The position numbers were made by a program, and so were the translations under genes. This document shows positions 1-9,365 of a DNA stretch of 10,038 bases, one piece after another. The notes beneath the pieces are model-generated. The model saw nothing but the letters and a program-made list of their open reading frames with translations. It was not told where the DNA came from and made no database searches. The DNA lies in the NCBI GenBank assembly GCA_019973155.2, contig BPQB01000221.1:1-10038 (forward strand), given 5' to 3'. The number at the start of each line of letters is the position of its first letter. Positions within the stretch are counted from its first letter, which is position 1. Source of the stretch: Phanerochaete sordida (Eukaryota; Basidiomycota; Agaricomycetes; Polyporales; Phanerochaetaceae).

Positions 1-1054
1 ATGTTTTGCCTGCCCCCATCACTCTCGACTCGGTCTGCGGGAGGCGAATAAGCCGGCGTCGGGGCTGACAGCTGTCATCCGTTGCTTCTTGGCGCCAATC
101 CAGTTGGACCGATCGACTCTATACTCCCTGGGAGGCTACAATTACTCTGAGCATCCCAGCGCCATGCTTCCCAGGATCTGCCAGCGGTCGACGTGAGCTG
201 AACCTGTGCAAAAGGCATCTGGCGCACCTCTACCGTCCTGGGTATCTGCCCGACCTCATTCGCCCCACGTATCGCAGTCACCATGCGGTGTCGGGAATGC
301 CGGAGCTGGAGTATACAGAGATGCATTCGCGTGGATCAGTGCAGCTGCAAGCTCACGAGAGGCGCGTCTGTTGGCTTTGTATGAGGCCTGTCAGACCCCG
401 TATCGAGAACGAATTGAGAACGAACATCGTCCCCGAAATTAGGACACGACCTGTATACATTCCTTTCATATGTTCTTGATCAAAGAGGGAGTGTGAGGGC
501 CCGGTGACGGCGGTCTCGCAGATGAAGCGTTGAAGGAGGTGCACAATGGTGAGGGTAAGATCTGAGAGACGGGCGTCGAGTTGGCTGATCGAAAACAGAA
601 AGCGCCATCAACATCGTGGCGTCCGGCACAATGTGCCGAATTACCGAGGTGCCATGCCCTGACGTTCTCGCGGCGAGCCTCCGAGCCCCAAGCTCAAGCA
701 CGGCGTAAGGCGACGTCCGCCGCTTCATAAGCGAAGGCTATCCCGCGTTGTATACACATATTCAAGCGTGAAATAATATCAATGTTTCACGCATTGCTTA
801 GTCTCACTGGCAGTCTTCAAGCTTCAAGTGGGAAGAGGAGAGAAACCACAAACGAGCGCAACTCCAAACTGTTCGCGATCTGAGCGGCGCGAGTTTACAT
901 CGCATTGCATTGACATATGTGCTGCGGGGCGCGATGCACGATCAACCGCGCGCCAAGCGCGTCTAGCGGAGAGCTCGTCAAGAATACCATCTGAGCCGCG
1001 GCCGTCGGCACGGTCCTCTTTCTCTTCTACGACATGTCCGCGGACCACTCGCGC
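1..1054. other. No supported gene (3' side of oxidase copy A)
   Basis: I find no convincing coding region here on either strand. The open frames are short, lack family motifs and show no exon-intron pattern like that of the neighbouring genes. The part from about 820 to 1054 lies just beyond the stop of oxidase copy A and probably includes its 3' untranslated region. The stretch around 740-800 is AT-richer than the rest. It holds an 8-base inverted repeat (766-773 with 785-792, 11-base loop) of a size that can occur by chance. No polyadenylation signal of the AATAAA type was found. Confidence 0.5.
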
Positions 1055-2835
1055 TCACGGAGAGCCGTGGCCCACATGCCCCTTCGGCACGACCGGGCAC
1101 CACTTGTGGAAGACCATCTGCGGGTCGTACCTCGCCTTGACCGCACTGAGCCGCTCGTAGTTCGCGCCGAAGCTGTCCGTGTGTGCGCTCTCGTCGCCCA
1201 CGCCGCAGTTCGCATACTGCCCACACAATTATCAGCACGTATTCGAGGCATAAAAAAAGAGCAGAAGAAGTCACGTACACCGCCCGTGTCCGCACCTGCC
1301 CGCGCACTCTCCGCGGCGCGGATCTCCTGCGCGCGCTGGGATGCCCACTGGCGCACCTATGCTCGGGGATGGAATACGTCAGCGCGAGGACAGCGGAGGA
1401 GGACAGGCGGTGCGCACCATGGTGTCGAGCTCGGGACGCTCCCAGCGCATGATCATCGTGAGGTTGTACAGCGGCCCGCGGCCCGCGAACGCGGTCCCCG
1501 CGGAGGGGACCTCCATGACCTTCTCGAAGGGGTGTAGGTCCAGCACGACGATGCTCCTGCGCGAGATCCGTCAGCTCGAGCTTTCCGAGGGGAATTCGTG
1601 GTGGGTACGCACGGCCTCAGCTCGGGGTATTCCTCGAGCAGCGCAGCCCACTGGGCCCAGAGGTGCATCAGGACGCCCTCGTCGATCTGCGCGCCGAGGT
1701 ATGCGCTCTTCATGAGCTTGCGCCCGCCATGCGTTGCGGCATCGTTCAGCAGCGCATTCTGCTCCTCGTAGCGCAGCTCCCGCGTCATGTCCGCGAGGGG
1801 CCCGAGGTCGAGCAACGGCTTGAACAATGCCCGTCCTGCGTCCGCGGGGCCGTTGAAGAACGGGAGGAACATCACCGCGGGCGCATGCGCCGGCGCCGGA
1901 CAGCTGAAGATGATCGCGGCGGTGCGGCCCTTCGGTGGGAGCGTTGAGATCGCCTGCGCGGCGCGGATGATGGCGGGGAGCTTGTCGGGGGCGAAGGTTG
2001 TCTGGGACGGGGTTAGCAGACAGCGAACAGAGGCCGTGGGTGGCTCACCAGGCCGGACCAGACCGTGTTGGTCTGCGGGTACGCTTTGAAGACAAACGAG
2101 GTGACGACGCCGAAGTTCGATCCGCCACCTGACGTGCACGATTTTGAGAAAAGCGATGCATGACGTGCGCGTCGTGACGCACCTCGGATGGCCCAGAACA
2201 GGTCAGCATTTTCGGTCTCGCTGCACGTCAAGATCTCTCCACTGGCGACGACCACCTCGGCTTGGACGACATTATCAAGCGCAAGCCCATAATCGCCGGT
2301 GAGCCAGCCATAGCCTCCACCTAGCGTCAGACCACCGACGCCTGCGCCACGCAAGCCATCAGTACGTCTCTCCGCTCCACAGGCGACATACGCACCTGTG
2401 TGATTGACAGTCCCGCCGACCGTTGCCAGGCCAAACTTCGCCGCTTCGCGGTCGACAGTCTCCCAGGTCGCGCCCCCACCAACAGTCAGCAGCCGGCGCT
2501 CCGCGTCGACCTCTACGCCGGCAAAATGGCGCAGATCAATGACAAGGCCCTCGGACGACGACGCGCCCGAGCACGAGTGCCCGCCGCCGCAGACCGCAAG
2601 CTCGACGCGGTGCGCGACGGCCCAGCGGATCTACGCTTGTCAGCACGGGGCTGGCGCGGCGGACGGGTGCACGCACCGCCTTCGCGACGTCGGACGGAGA
2701 CTTGGGCAGGACGACGAACTGCGCGGGGCGTTGTGCGTTGTCGGCCCAGCGGCGGATCGCGGCGGCGTATGCGGGACCGCTCTGCGGCGTCAGGACCTGG
2801 TCGGGCGGGAACACGTCCAGGATGTCCGTGCCCAT
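1055..2835 (-). CDS. FAD-linked oxidase, PCMH/BBE type (copy A), 8 exons
   Basis: This is a flavoprotein oxidase of the berberine-bridge-enzyme / 6-hydroxy-D-nicotine-oxidase group; the substrate cannot be read from sequence. Exons on the minus strand are 2835-2677, 2630-2396, 2341-2183, 2128-2049, 2001-1613, 1556-1418, 1356-1279 and 1216-1055. They sum to 1401 bases (466 aa plus TGA) and stay in frame. The start is the ATG whose distance to the conserved core matches copy B. The PCMH FAD domain spans about residues 35-200. It includes GGGHS (68-72), whose His71 is the expected covalent flavin site, then [19 protein letters not shown] (132-150) and AIRGGGSNFG (182-191). There is no Cys at the second flavin-linking position of plant BBE, so I infer a single histidyl link. 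The C-terminal BBE segment has NYERL (432-436) and [10 protein letters not shown] (443-452). No signal peptide is visible. Oddity: residue 67, normally Arg in RGGGHS, is Cys. The family call is firm. Confidence 0.9.
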
Positions 2836-4321
2836 GTCGTATGGCGTTGTGAGGTACAGAGGGGAGGGGCGGCGGTGTGCGTGCTCGGGATGACCGCGGT
2901 GAGGCCTTGAGGGATCTGCTCGGCAGGGCTGTCTTGTATCCCACAGCAGAGCGCTCAATCGATAGCGTCCCGACGGCGGCGCAAATGGACGTGGCTCTCC
3001 CGTGTCTCGAAGGAAACGTTTACGTTGTATGTGCCGAATTAGCTTTCCGCTCGCCCGCTACGCGGCCAGGGCCGGGTAAGAAGGGAGGTGATGCTACCTC
3101 GAGGGCTCGTCACAGATCGTGGTGAGGCGAGTGTCGGAGAGGCAAAGTCAAAGTGAGACTAGTTGATGTAGTAGGAACGCCTCCGGTGTCGTCGAGCGCA
3201 GCACGGAAGACGGTGGGCAGCGAAAGCAGCGCAGTCCAGTGCTGACCGCGTGAATGCAATGTCTACACACCAGCGTGATAGCATTCCATGGTTATGGTAA
3301 TGTAACATACGCATTTGGCTCTCGAGCTTCGAAGGCGTCGCGTTCCGGCAACCGACATCCCCTATTTTCTGGACGTTAGCCGAAATGAGGATGCAGAACG
3401 ACTCGAGAGGACCTAATCTGCCTCGACAGTCGACTACCATTTGACAAAATTAGACCCACTCAGCGTCGAAGTAGGACAGATGCAGGGAGATAACGCACCT
3501 GTCCGCCGTCTCGTGCCGCAGACCGCAGCTCGCACCCGGCCATGATCCAGGCTTTCAGGCATGCAACCCAGGTTTTCCCACGTTACTTTCGCATAAGAGG
3601 AGTAGGATAGAGCATATGGCGTATGTGGTGGCCGCTACAGAGCTTCCAATAGGGGCGAAGAGCGGGGACGATGATGACGAACGCTCCCGCCGCGGCGAGT
3701 GCTTTTCGAGTGAGATTCGGTATTCATCGAATTAACATTGCAGTGGTTGTGCTATGAAAAAGCCAAGGCGTCTTTAGGCAAGCGTGAGGTAGCGGGAAGG
3801 GGAGCAGGACAACGTTCGGGTGCAAAAGAGCAGACGCCGCGCTCGACGCGTCTGCCTTTATTTATCCGAGGATAGCCCGTATGTGCGCCACCACTCTCGT
3901 GTATCAATCACGGGCTCAGGCGACTTACGCGCCGCACCAGAGGGACTTAGGGGATCTGAGCGCGGAAATGAAGACAGTGAAAATATGCTGGCGGCCTCAG
4001 CGCTGTAAATAGCGTCAAGGCGCAATACCACTGGTCCAGAAATGTGCGTCGAAATACGGGAAAGGCATGTAACTCTGGGAAAGGGTCAGGCGACGAAAAG
4101 ACGGCAATCTGAGAGGAGCGCAAGTAATCCGAAGAGGCTGAAGCGGTAAAGGAATGCTCATGGTGAATGGGGTTCCCACTTCTTATTGACAATATTTTGT
4201 CCAGCACAGATGCCTGTGATGAGAGGAGGGGGTTGAGAGATAGGCTCAAGAGGACATACTAAAGCTGCTCACATTAATTATTTCGCAACACATGGCACGC
4301 AGTCATCGACAGCTGCGCGCA
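2836..4321. other. Intergenic, no supported gene
   Basis: This 1.5-kb stretch holds the upstream DNA of oxidase copy A on its left and the 3' flank of the small cysteine-rich gene on its right. The 100 bases ahead of the copy A start are pyrimidine-rich on the minus strand, with a weak TATA-like GATACAAG at about 2933-2940. Several short open runs exist, including one of about 46 codons on the minus strand (3583-3723) that reads as a hydrophobic segment. None has a start, splice pattern or motif that I can support. On the minus strand an AATAAT near 4278-4283, about 40 bases past the stop of the small gene, could serve as its poly(A) signal. Confidence 0.45.
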
Positions 4322-4578
4322 CTAGGTCTGCACATTTATCGTCAAGACTGCATTCGCGTAGAAATGGTAGCAGCACGTACCCGGCAGCGCCCGTCGCACT
4401 CGTCGGTATTGGCTGCGACGCAGCAGCAGACCCAGCCCGCTAATCTCGCCGCTGATGAGTCAATGTCTCTGTCACGCAACGCAGGCGGGCACTGTCCCGA
4501 GGGAGCATAAAAGCAGCACACTCCCGCGGAGACGGCGTGAATGCTGGCGAGGAGGACGGTGATCTGGAGGAGATTCAT
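4322..4578 (-). CDS. Small secreted cysteine-rich protein, 2 exons
   Basis: I do not recognise the family. The precursor is 67 aa if the intron is removed. Exon 1 (4578-4381) encodes a clear signal peptide: residues 1-18 are hydrophobic and end in AVSA, an ideal signal peptidase site. The mature part of about 49 aa has eight cysteines at 21, 22, 30, 51, 52, 53, 61 and 65 (pattern CC-x7-C-x20-CCC-x7-C-x3-C). This is neither the hydrophobin spacing nor a cerato-platanin. Exon 2 (4327-4322) is only ACC TAG, so the intron sits one codon before the stop. If the intron is retained, the frame continues and ends at 4342 with a 12-residue tail after Cys65-Arg66, giving 78 aa. A TATA-like element lies about 55 bases upstream of the ATG. 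It resembles the small secreted proteins common in basidiomycetes (effector-like or antimicrobial roles are possible, not shown). Coding status is likely from the signal peptide and cysteine density, but unproven. Confidence 0.65.
4328..4380 (-). other. 53-base intron next to the stop codon of the cysteine-rich gene
   Basis: The donor is a full GTACGT (4380-4375). A CTTGAC branch-point-like site lies about 13 bases before the acceptor, which reads TGTGCAG and ends at 4328. The length falls in the range of the oxidase introns. Splicing is phase 0 and puts a stop after one further codon. Because the unspliced frame is also open for 12 codons, both forms would give a stable product that differs only in its tail. 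Confidence 0.55.
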
Positions 4579-5054
4579 GCGGTACTTTGGATAGACGGTA
4601 GGTGACCTGGGGAGCGGGCGTGCCCCGTGCTTATTTAGCGCGCCACTGGGCGGCTGCTACGGGTACCATGCGCAGTGGCGCGAGCTGAATTTGGGTAAAA
4701 AGGCATTTCGCGTACCTCGAACATCCTCGCCAGGGCATTTGCGCGCCCTCTTTCAGCGCGTGTATCGCGTGCGCCGATCGGCGAGGACAACATATCACGC
4801 TTGTCCAATCTAACGCCACACGTTACAATATCTTCAGCTGATTGCCTGTCCCGATGATATAAACGGATAAGGCTGCATACCAGAGACCTCCTCTCTTGCA
4901 TTTTGAGAGCAATGTGTGTCCTTTTTCATTAGGAGTAACCAAAACGACGACCGTCGACCAGTAGTGCTTGCATGTCCGCCTACCGACGCTGCTGTACGCA
5001 GTATGATCCTAGAATTGGTGCGATAGGATACGGCCCAGATGCGACGTTCATTAA
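4579..5054. other. Intergenic between HET gene and cysteine-rich gene
   Basis: Apart from the TATA-like element, I see no gene here. The stretch should hold the 3' untranslated region of the HET-domain gene (stop at 5055) and the promoter of the cysteine-rich gene. Short open frames on the minus strand lack motifs and credible starts. Confidence 0.45.
4631..4638 (-). promoter_or_regulatory. TATA-like element of the cysteine-rich gene
   Basis: The minus strand reads CTAAATAA here inside GC-rich DNA, 53-60 bases ahead of the ATG at 4578. A start about 30 bases downstream would leave a 5' leader of roughly 25 bases, a normal arrangement for a strongly expressed fungal gene. It is a match by eye only. 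Confidence 0.35.
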
Positions 5055-7104
5055 TCATTGGTCAGAATGCCTAGAATCGTCCGGGTGACCAGAATGATAC
5101 AGCACAGTCAAAGCCTCATGCTGCGGAAGACCTTCGTGCCTTTCTTCCAGGAGTATACAACCCGACTTGACCACCTCGATAGCAAGCCGAGCCTCTGTTG
5201 ATTCGTCGTCTGCTTTTCCACTGTCGTCGGCGACGTCGATCATGCGCTGGCCGACCGCTTCGACGACGAGCCAGCGTTTATCCGATAGCTTCAGGATCCG
5301 GTACTGGACGTCGTTATGAATCGTACCGCCAGCCTTCCCATGGATCGTATACGAGCTACCATCACTGAGGACAAGCTTTAGCTCTCCAGGCTCGCCTCCA
5401 TGTTCGCCGCGGACCACACGCAGTGGGCCGAGCGCATCGACTTCCTGCCAGTATACGGCCGGCTCTGGTGCACCGAGGCGCGTCCTATCAAGCACATGCA
5501 GCCGTCCGACCCACGCATCCGCGTCCTCAAGCGTATACGTCGTGAACTCGTCCCAGGTCGGCAGCAGCGCGCCGCTCTCCGGGAAATGCGCGACGTGCGC
5601 GAGCGCGAGCTGGTGCCGGTGGAAGTTGTAGAGGTGCTTCAGGAAGCGCGCCCACGCGGCGTCGAGCCCCGTACGCGCGTCGTACACGGGCAACGTCGCG
5701 CACCGGAAGAAGTACGCGAGGCTGTGTAGCGCGTCGAGCGCCGTCGCTGCGTGCCGCCCGCGCAGCGCACGCAGCGCCCAGTTCAGCGCATGCGGGTACT
5801 CTCCATCCGCAGGCGGGAGCGCACGCGCGTGGTGCCCATGAAAAAATTCGCGCGCGGCAGACGACGCGGCCTCGGCGCCGGTGAGCCCGCCCGGCAGCCA
5901 GTGCACCGTCGCCTCCTGCACGGTCCAGACGCGGCGGAGCCAGTGGAAGGGGGACGCCAATGTGTCCGGCGATGCGTCGAGGGGCAGCCCGAGCCCGTTG
6001 AAGTACGTCACGCACGGCGCGCCGCGCGCGTACAGCGCACCGATGGTCGGCACGTCGAGCGCCCACTCGCGCGTGCGCACGTCCTCGTCGGCTGCGCGGC
6101 CGCGCTGGCGCAGGCAGAGCACGTCGAGCCAGACGTACGCCGCGCCGAGGTTGAGAAGCTCGACGCGGAGGTGCGCGAGCGTCGTGCCGCGCGGGAGCGG
6201 CACGGGCCATTGCAGCCCGTTGATGCGCGTCCAGACCTCGGTGCGCGCGCCCTCGGGCGCCCAGCTGTGCGAGACGGTCCAGAGCTGCGTGCGGTCGAAG
6301 ACGGTGTAGGGGAGGACGAACGGGAGGACGCGGTTGCTGTGCAGGTCCCAGATACGCCGCGGGCGCACGCGTGCGTTCGTGATATAGTCGCCGCGCACCG
6401 CGTCCCGCCGGATCTCCTCGTCCTGCTTGCGGTGCATCTCCATGTTGGGCAGCAGCCGCGTCATGTCGCCGTACCGTTTGTGCAGCCGGAAGGTCCCATA
6501 GAGCTCGCCGAAGTCTCGTGAGATGCTGAGGAGATGTTGGAGGGTGTCGATCAGCCCCTTGGGCTGCCGCGAGGCCCACTGCGTGCCGAAAAGCGGCTCG
6601 AGCAGCTTCAGCAGCTCGTCCATGCTGATGTCTGTGCACGGTCTGTCGGCGAGCTCGTCTGGAATAGCGGTGTTGCTGACGTAGCCCCACTGCAGAGGAA
6701 TCGTGGACCGTGGCTGCGGGCAGAGATAGAACTCGCCGGTGCCTTCGCGTTCTTCAGCAGCCTGCGTGACCTGGGCTTCGTCGCGCCTCAGAGCACTGAC
6801 CCGCCGCCATATCTGCAGACGAAGCGCCTCGGTATCGATCTTGGAGGTCCTGCGCTCTGGGTTCTTCGGACGGGTGGCAGCAGATGCCACTGGAGGGTTT
6901 GAGGCTGCCTCCCCACAGGTGGCGAGCGAGAGCCAGGGAGGCTCGGTGTGATCATCGTGTGCTTCCGACGACAGCTCTTGGGCAAGCTGTCGGATTCAAT
7001 CGTGTCAATCCCGCATATGACGATGAGGCGACACGGCATGATGACTCACTGACGGGCCCTCTACGCTCGATGGCGAGTGCTTGAGATTTTCTGCGAGTGA
7101 CCAT
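5055..7104 (-). CDS. HET-domain protein (heterokaryon-incompatibility family), 5' exon uncertain
   Basis: HET-domain proteins act in the cytoplasm in fungal non-self recognition and can trigger cell death; the domain has been proposed to be distantly TIR-like. The frame is open without interruption from 6995 to the TGA at 5055. Numbering from the GTG codon at 6890 (611 codons), the core shows the family blocks in order: RRIWDLHSNRVLPF (178-191), LWTVSHSW (203-210), VWLDVLCLRQ (253-262), IGALYARG (283-290) and RRVWTVQE (319-326). An N-terminal segment at about 55-100 (PRSTIPLQWGYVS, then LLKLLEPLFG) fits the basidiomycete subfamily. The last 170 residues match nothing I know. The frame has no ATG before codon 90 (6623), which lies inside the conserved N-terminus. 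The best complete model adds a first exon from ATG 7104 to 7050, a GTGAGT donor at 7049-7044, and a 73-base intron with an AAG acceptor at 6977. An acceptor at 6905 (145-base intron) also keeps frame. No NACHT or WD-repeat partner domain is present. Family call firm, start not. Confidence 0.85.
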
Positions 7105-7573
7105 AGTCAGAAGATGCTACTCTGGTAGCGATTGCTACAGCGCGCCCACCTTCGAAAGCGAGACTCATCGTGGCTGCTGCCGACGAGCACCACGCAGGGA
7201 GATGCTTCTGGAGATGATAGATGGTCAAGGAAAAGGTCACAAGAGGCGGGAAAAGGGTAGGAAAGAGATGCCCAGACGTGTCTCATCGGCACGGATAAAC
7301 CTTTGACAATCTGATGGGGTTCTCAAAAGACTAGAAGATGCTGTATAGTAGTTCAGTCATCAGCTGGCGGTACCAAATACACATTTTCAGGAGTTTGCAG
7401 AATACAGACACCAAGGATCGTCAAAGAAGGTCGCTCATGCGCGTGTCTTTGCGCAGCGCAGAATTTGATGCTCGCGCAGGGCAGGCTCAGCGCGGCTTGG
7501 TCAACCAAATGAATCATTGCGAATACTGCTGAAATTACCGACGTCTCATACCGCGACCTTCGCAGGGCGCTCC
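7105..7573. other. Intergenic between oxidase copy B and HET gene
   Basis: This should hold the 3' end of oxidase copy B (stop at 7574) and the promoter of the HET-domain gene. I see no convincing TATA box in the 100 bases ahead of the proposed HET start. No open frame here carries recognisable motifs. Confidence 0.45.
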
Positions 7574-9365
7574 TCACGCCGAAACGCCATCCTTGTATCC
7601 CTTTGGCGTGATAGGGAACCACTTGCGGAAAACCATCTGCGGATCGTACTTCGCCTTGATCTCTGCGAGCCGGTCGTAGTTCTGCGCGAAGACGTCGACG
7701 CGCGCGGACTCGTTGCCCGTGGAGATGTTCGGGTACTGCTCGCTTGCGAATCAGCAGACGCTAGAGGCTGGAGGACAGGGTACACTTACACCACGAGTGT
7801 CTGTACCGGCGCGCGCACTTTCCTTCGCACGTATCTCCTGCGCGCGGTCGGACGCCCACTGGTGCACCTGCGCGTCAAATCGCAGAGTGTCAGCGCGGAG
7901 CGGGAAGGACGGGCAGATGTGCGTAACATGCCGTCGAGCTCGGGATTGGTCCACCACAGCAGCATGGACAGGTTGTACAGCGGCCCGCGGTTCGCGAACG
8001 CAGTCCCGTCGGGCGGGACTTCCATGATCTTCTGGAATGGGTGGAGATCCACGACGATGATGCTCCTGCAATGGGAGCGTCATCAGATTAACATCCTCCG
8101 ACGCCAGCGACAAAGAGACAGGCGTACGGCTTCAGCTCGCGGTACTGCTCCAGAAGCTTGACGAATGCGCGAAAGAGATTCATGATGACACCCTCGTCGA
8201 TCTCTGCGCCGATGTACGCGCTCTTCATGAGCTTGCGGCCGCCAACAGGCGTAACGTCGTTAAAGAGTGCATTCTGCTGCTCGTACGGCATCTGCCTGGT
8301 CATATCTGTGAGCGGGCCAATGTCGAGGATCGGCTTGAACATTGCCCGGCCGACCTCCTCGGGGCCGTTGTAGAACGGGAGGAAGACGATGGCGGGCTCG
8401 AGAGCGGGCCGCGGGCAGCTGAAGATGATGCAGGAGGTGCGGCCCTTTGGCGGGAGCTTCGATATCTTCTGCGAAGCCTGAACGATTGCTGGAAGGTTGT
8501 CAGGCGCGAACACCGTCTGAACGTAGGTCAGCGAAAGTATAGCGCATGATTTGCGTATGAGCTTACCAAGCCAGACCAGATCAAGTTCGGTTGTGGGTGC
8601 GCTTGGAACACGAACGCAGTAATAACACCAAAATTCGAGCCACCGCCTTATGGTGTAAATATCAGGGAAAGTTTCAACGAAGCGCAAGTGTAGCGACTCA
8701 CCCCGAATTGCCCAAAATAGATCTGTATTCTCCATCGCATTGCAGGTGAGGATGTCCCCGTTCGCGATGACGACTTCGGCTTGAACGACGTTGTCGAGCG
8801 CAAGCCCATAGTCACCGGTGAGCCAGCCGTAGCCACCGCCCAACGTGAGACCGCCGACACCTGTCGAACACTGAGCTTAAGCACGAGCTTGCGCGTAGTA
8901 CGAGGGTCAAGAGCCTACCAGTATGGTTGACAGTTCCACCGACAGTCGCCAGGCCGTACTTTGCAGCCTCTCGGTCGACGGTCTCCCAGATAGCGCCACC
9001 ACCGACGATGAGGAGGCGCTTGTCCTGATCGACAGAGACGCTGGCGAAGTGACGGAGGTCGATGACGAGGCCGTCGGACGAGGACGCGCCCGAGCAGGAG
9101 TGCCCACCTCCTCGGATCGCGATCTCAAGGTCGTTCGCGACAGCATACCGAATCTGACAAGGATGTAAGGAAAGTGGTATCAGGTAAGCGACTGAGATAC
9201 TCGTACCGCCTTAGACACGTCTTCGGAGGTCCTAGGCAGGACAACGACTTTCGCCTGACGCTGCGCATTGTCTGCCCAGCGGCGGACGGCTTCGTCGTAG
9301 GCCTTTCCGTCTTGGGAAGTCACCATCTGGTCCTTTGGGAATACGTCGAGGATGTCCGCAACCAT
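7574..9365 (-). CDS. FAD-linked oxidase, PCMH/BBE type (copy B), 8 exons, intron 6 donor lost
   Basis: This is a paralogue of the oxidase at 1055-2835, in the same flavin-oxidase family with unknown substrate. Exons on the minus strand are 9365-9207, 9153-8919, 8860-8702, 8646-8567, 8516-8128, 8065-7927, 7867-7790 and 7735-7574. Their lengths and phases equal those of copy A exon by exon, again giving 466 aa. The ATG sits in a strong context (GCCATGG). It keeps the canonical RGGGHS, with Arg67 and flavin-site His71. It also has [19 protein letters not shown] (132-150), AIRGGGSNFG (182-191) and the C-terminal NYDRL and [17 protein letters not shown]. Seven of the eight exon junctions and six of seven introns are ordinary. 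Intron 6 (7926-7868) begins TTACGC instead of GT, so the last 79 residues cannot be joined by canonical splicing. Retaining this intron would shift the frame and end at a TAA (7788-7786) after about 433 aa. It is either a recently disabled copy, an unusual splice, or a sequence error; I keep it as CDS because everything else is preserved. Confidence 0.85.
7868..7926 (-). other. Intron 6 of oxidase copy B with non-canonical TT donor
   Basis: The segment aligns in position with the 61-base intron 6 of copy A (1417-1357), which starts GTGCGC. In copy B the first six bases are TTACGC. The branch-like GCTGAC and the acceptor GCGCAG are intact. Its 59 bases are not a multiple of three, so retention breaks the frame. 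The GT one base upstream (AT|GTTACG) also breaks it. Confidence 0.7.

Noticed and set aside
766..792. An 8-base perfect inverted repeat (GCGTGAAA with TTTCACGC, 11-base loop)
   Set aside because: It is close to chance frequency and no second copy was seen elsewhere in the window.
3583..3723. A minus-strand run of about 46 codons that reads as a hydrophobic membrane-like segment followed by a basic tail
   Set aside because: It has no start codon, no convincing acceptor or donor, and no family I can name. It may be chance or a gene relic.
3616..3735. A 39-codon plus-strand ORF with an acidic run, followed by intron-like TTAACATTGCAG
   Set aside because: It is too short, no donor at a sensible distance gives a continuing exon, and it overlaps the minus-strand run above.
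3830..3855. An 8-base perfect inverted repeat (GCAGACGC with GCGTCTGC, 10-base loop)
   Set aside because: This size is expected by chance in 10 kb. A hairpin plus T run would be a bacterial terminator signal and does not apply here.
3947..4249. A 100-codon minus-strand open frame downstream of the cysteine-rich gene
   Set aside because: It opens with TTG rather than ATG and has no motif. It more likely lies in untranslated or intergenic DNA.
5751..6521. A 256-codon antisense open frame on the plus strand inside the HET gene
   Set aside because: It is complementary to the HET core, has Arg- and Val-biased composition and no family motif. GC-rich coding DNA often leaves such frames open.
5527..6690. 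A 387-codon open frame on the minus strand overlapping the HET gene in another frame
   Set aside because: It is rich in Arg, Ala and His and has no motifs. It is a shadow frame caused by the high GC content of the HET gene.
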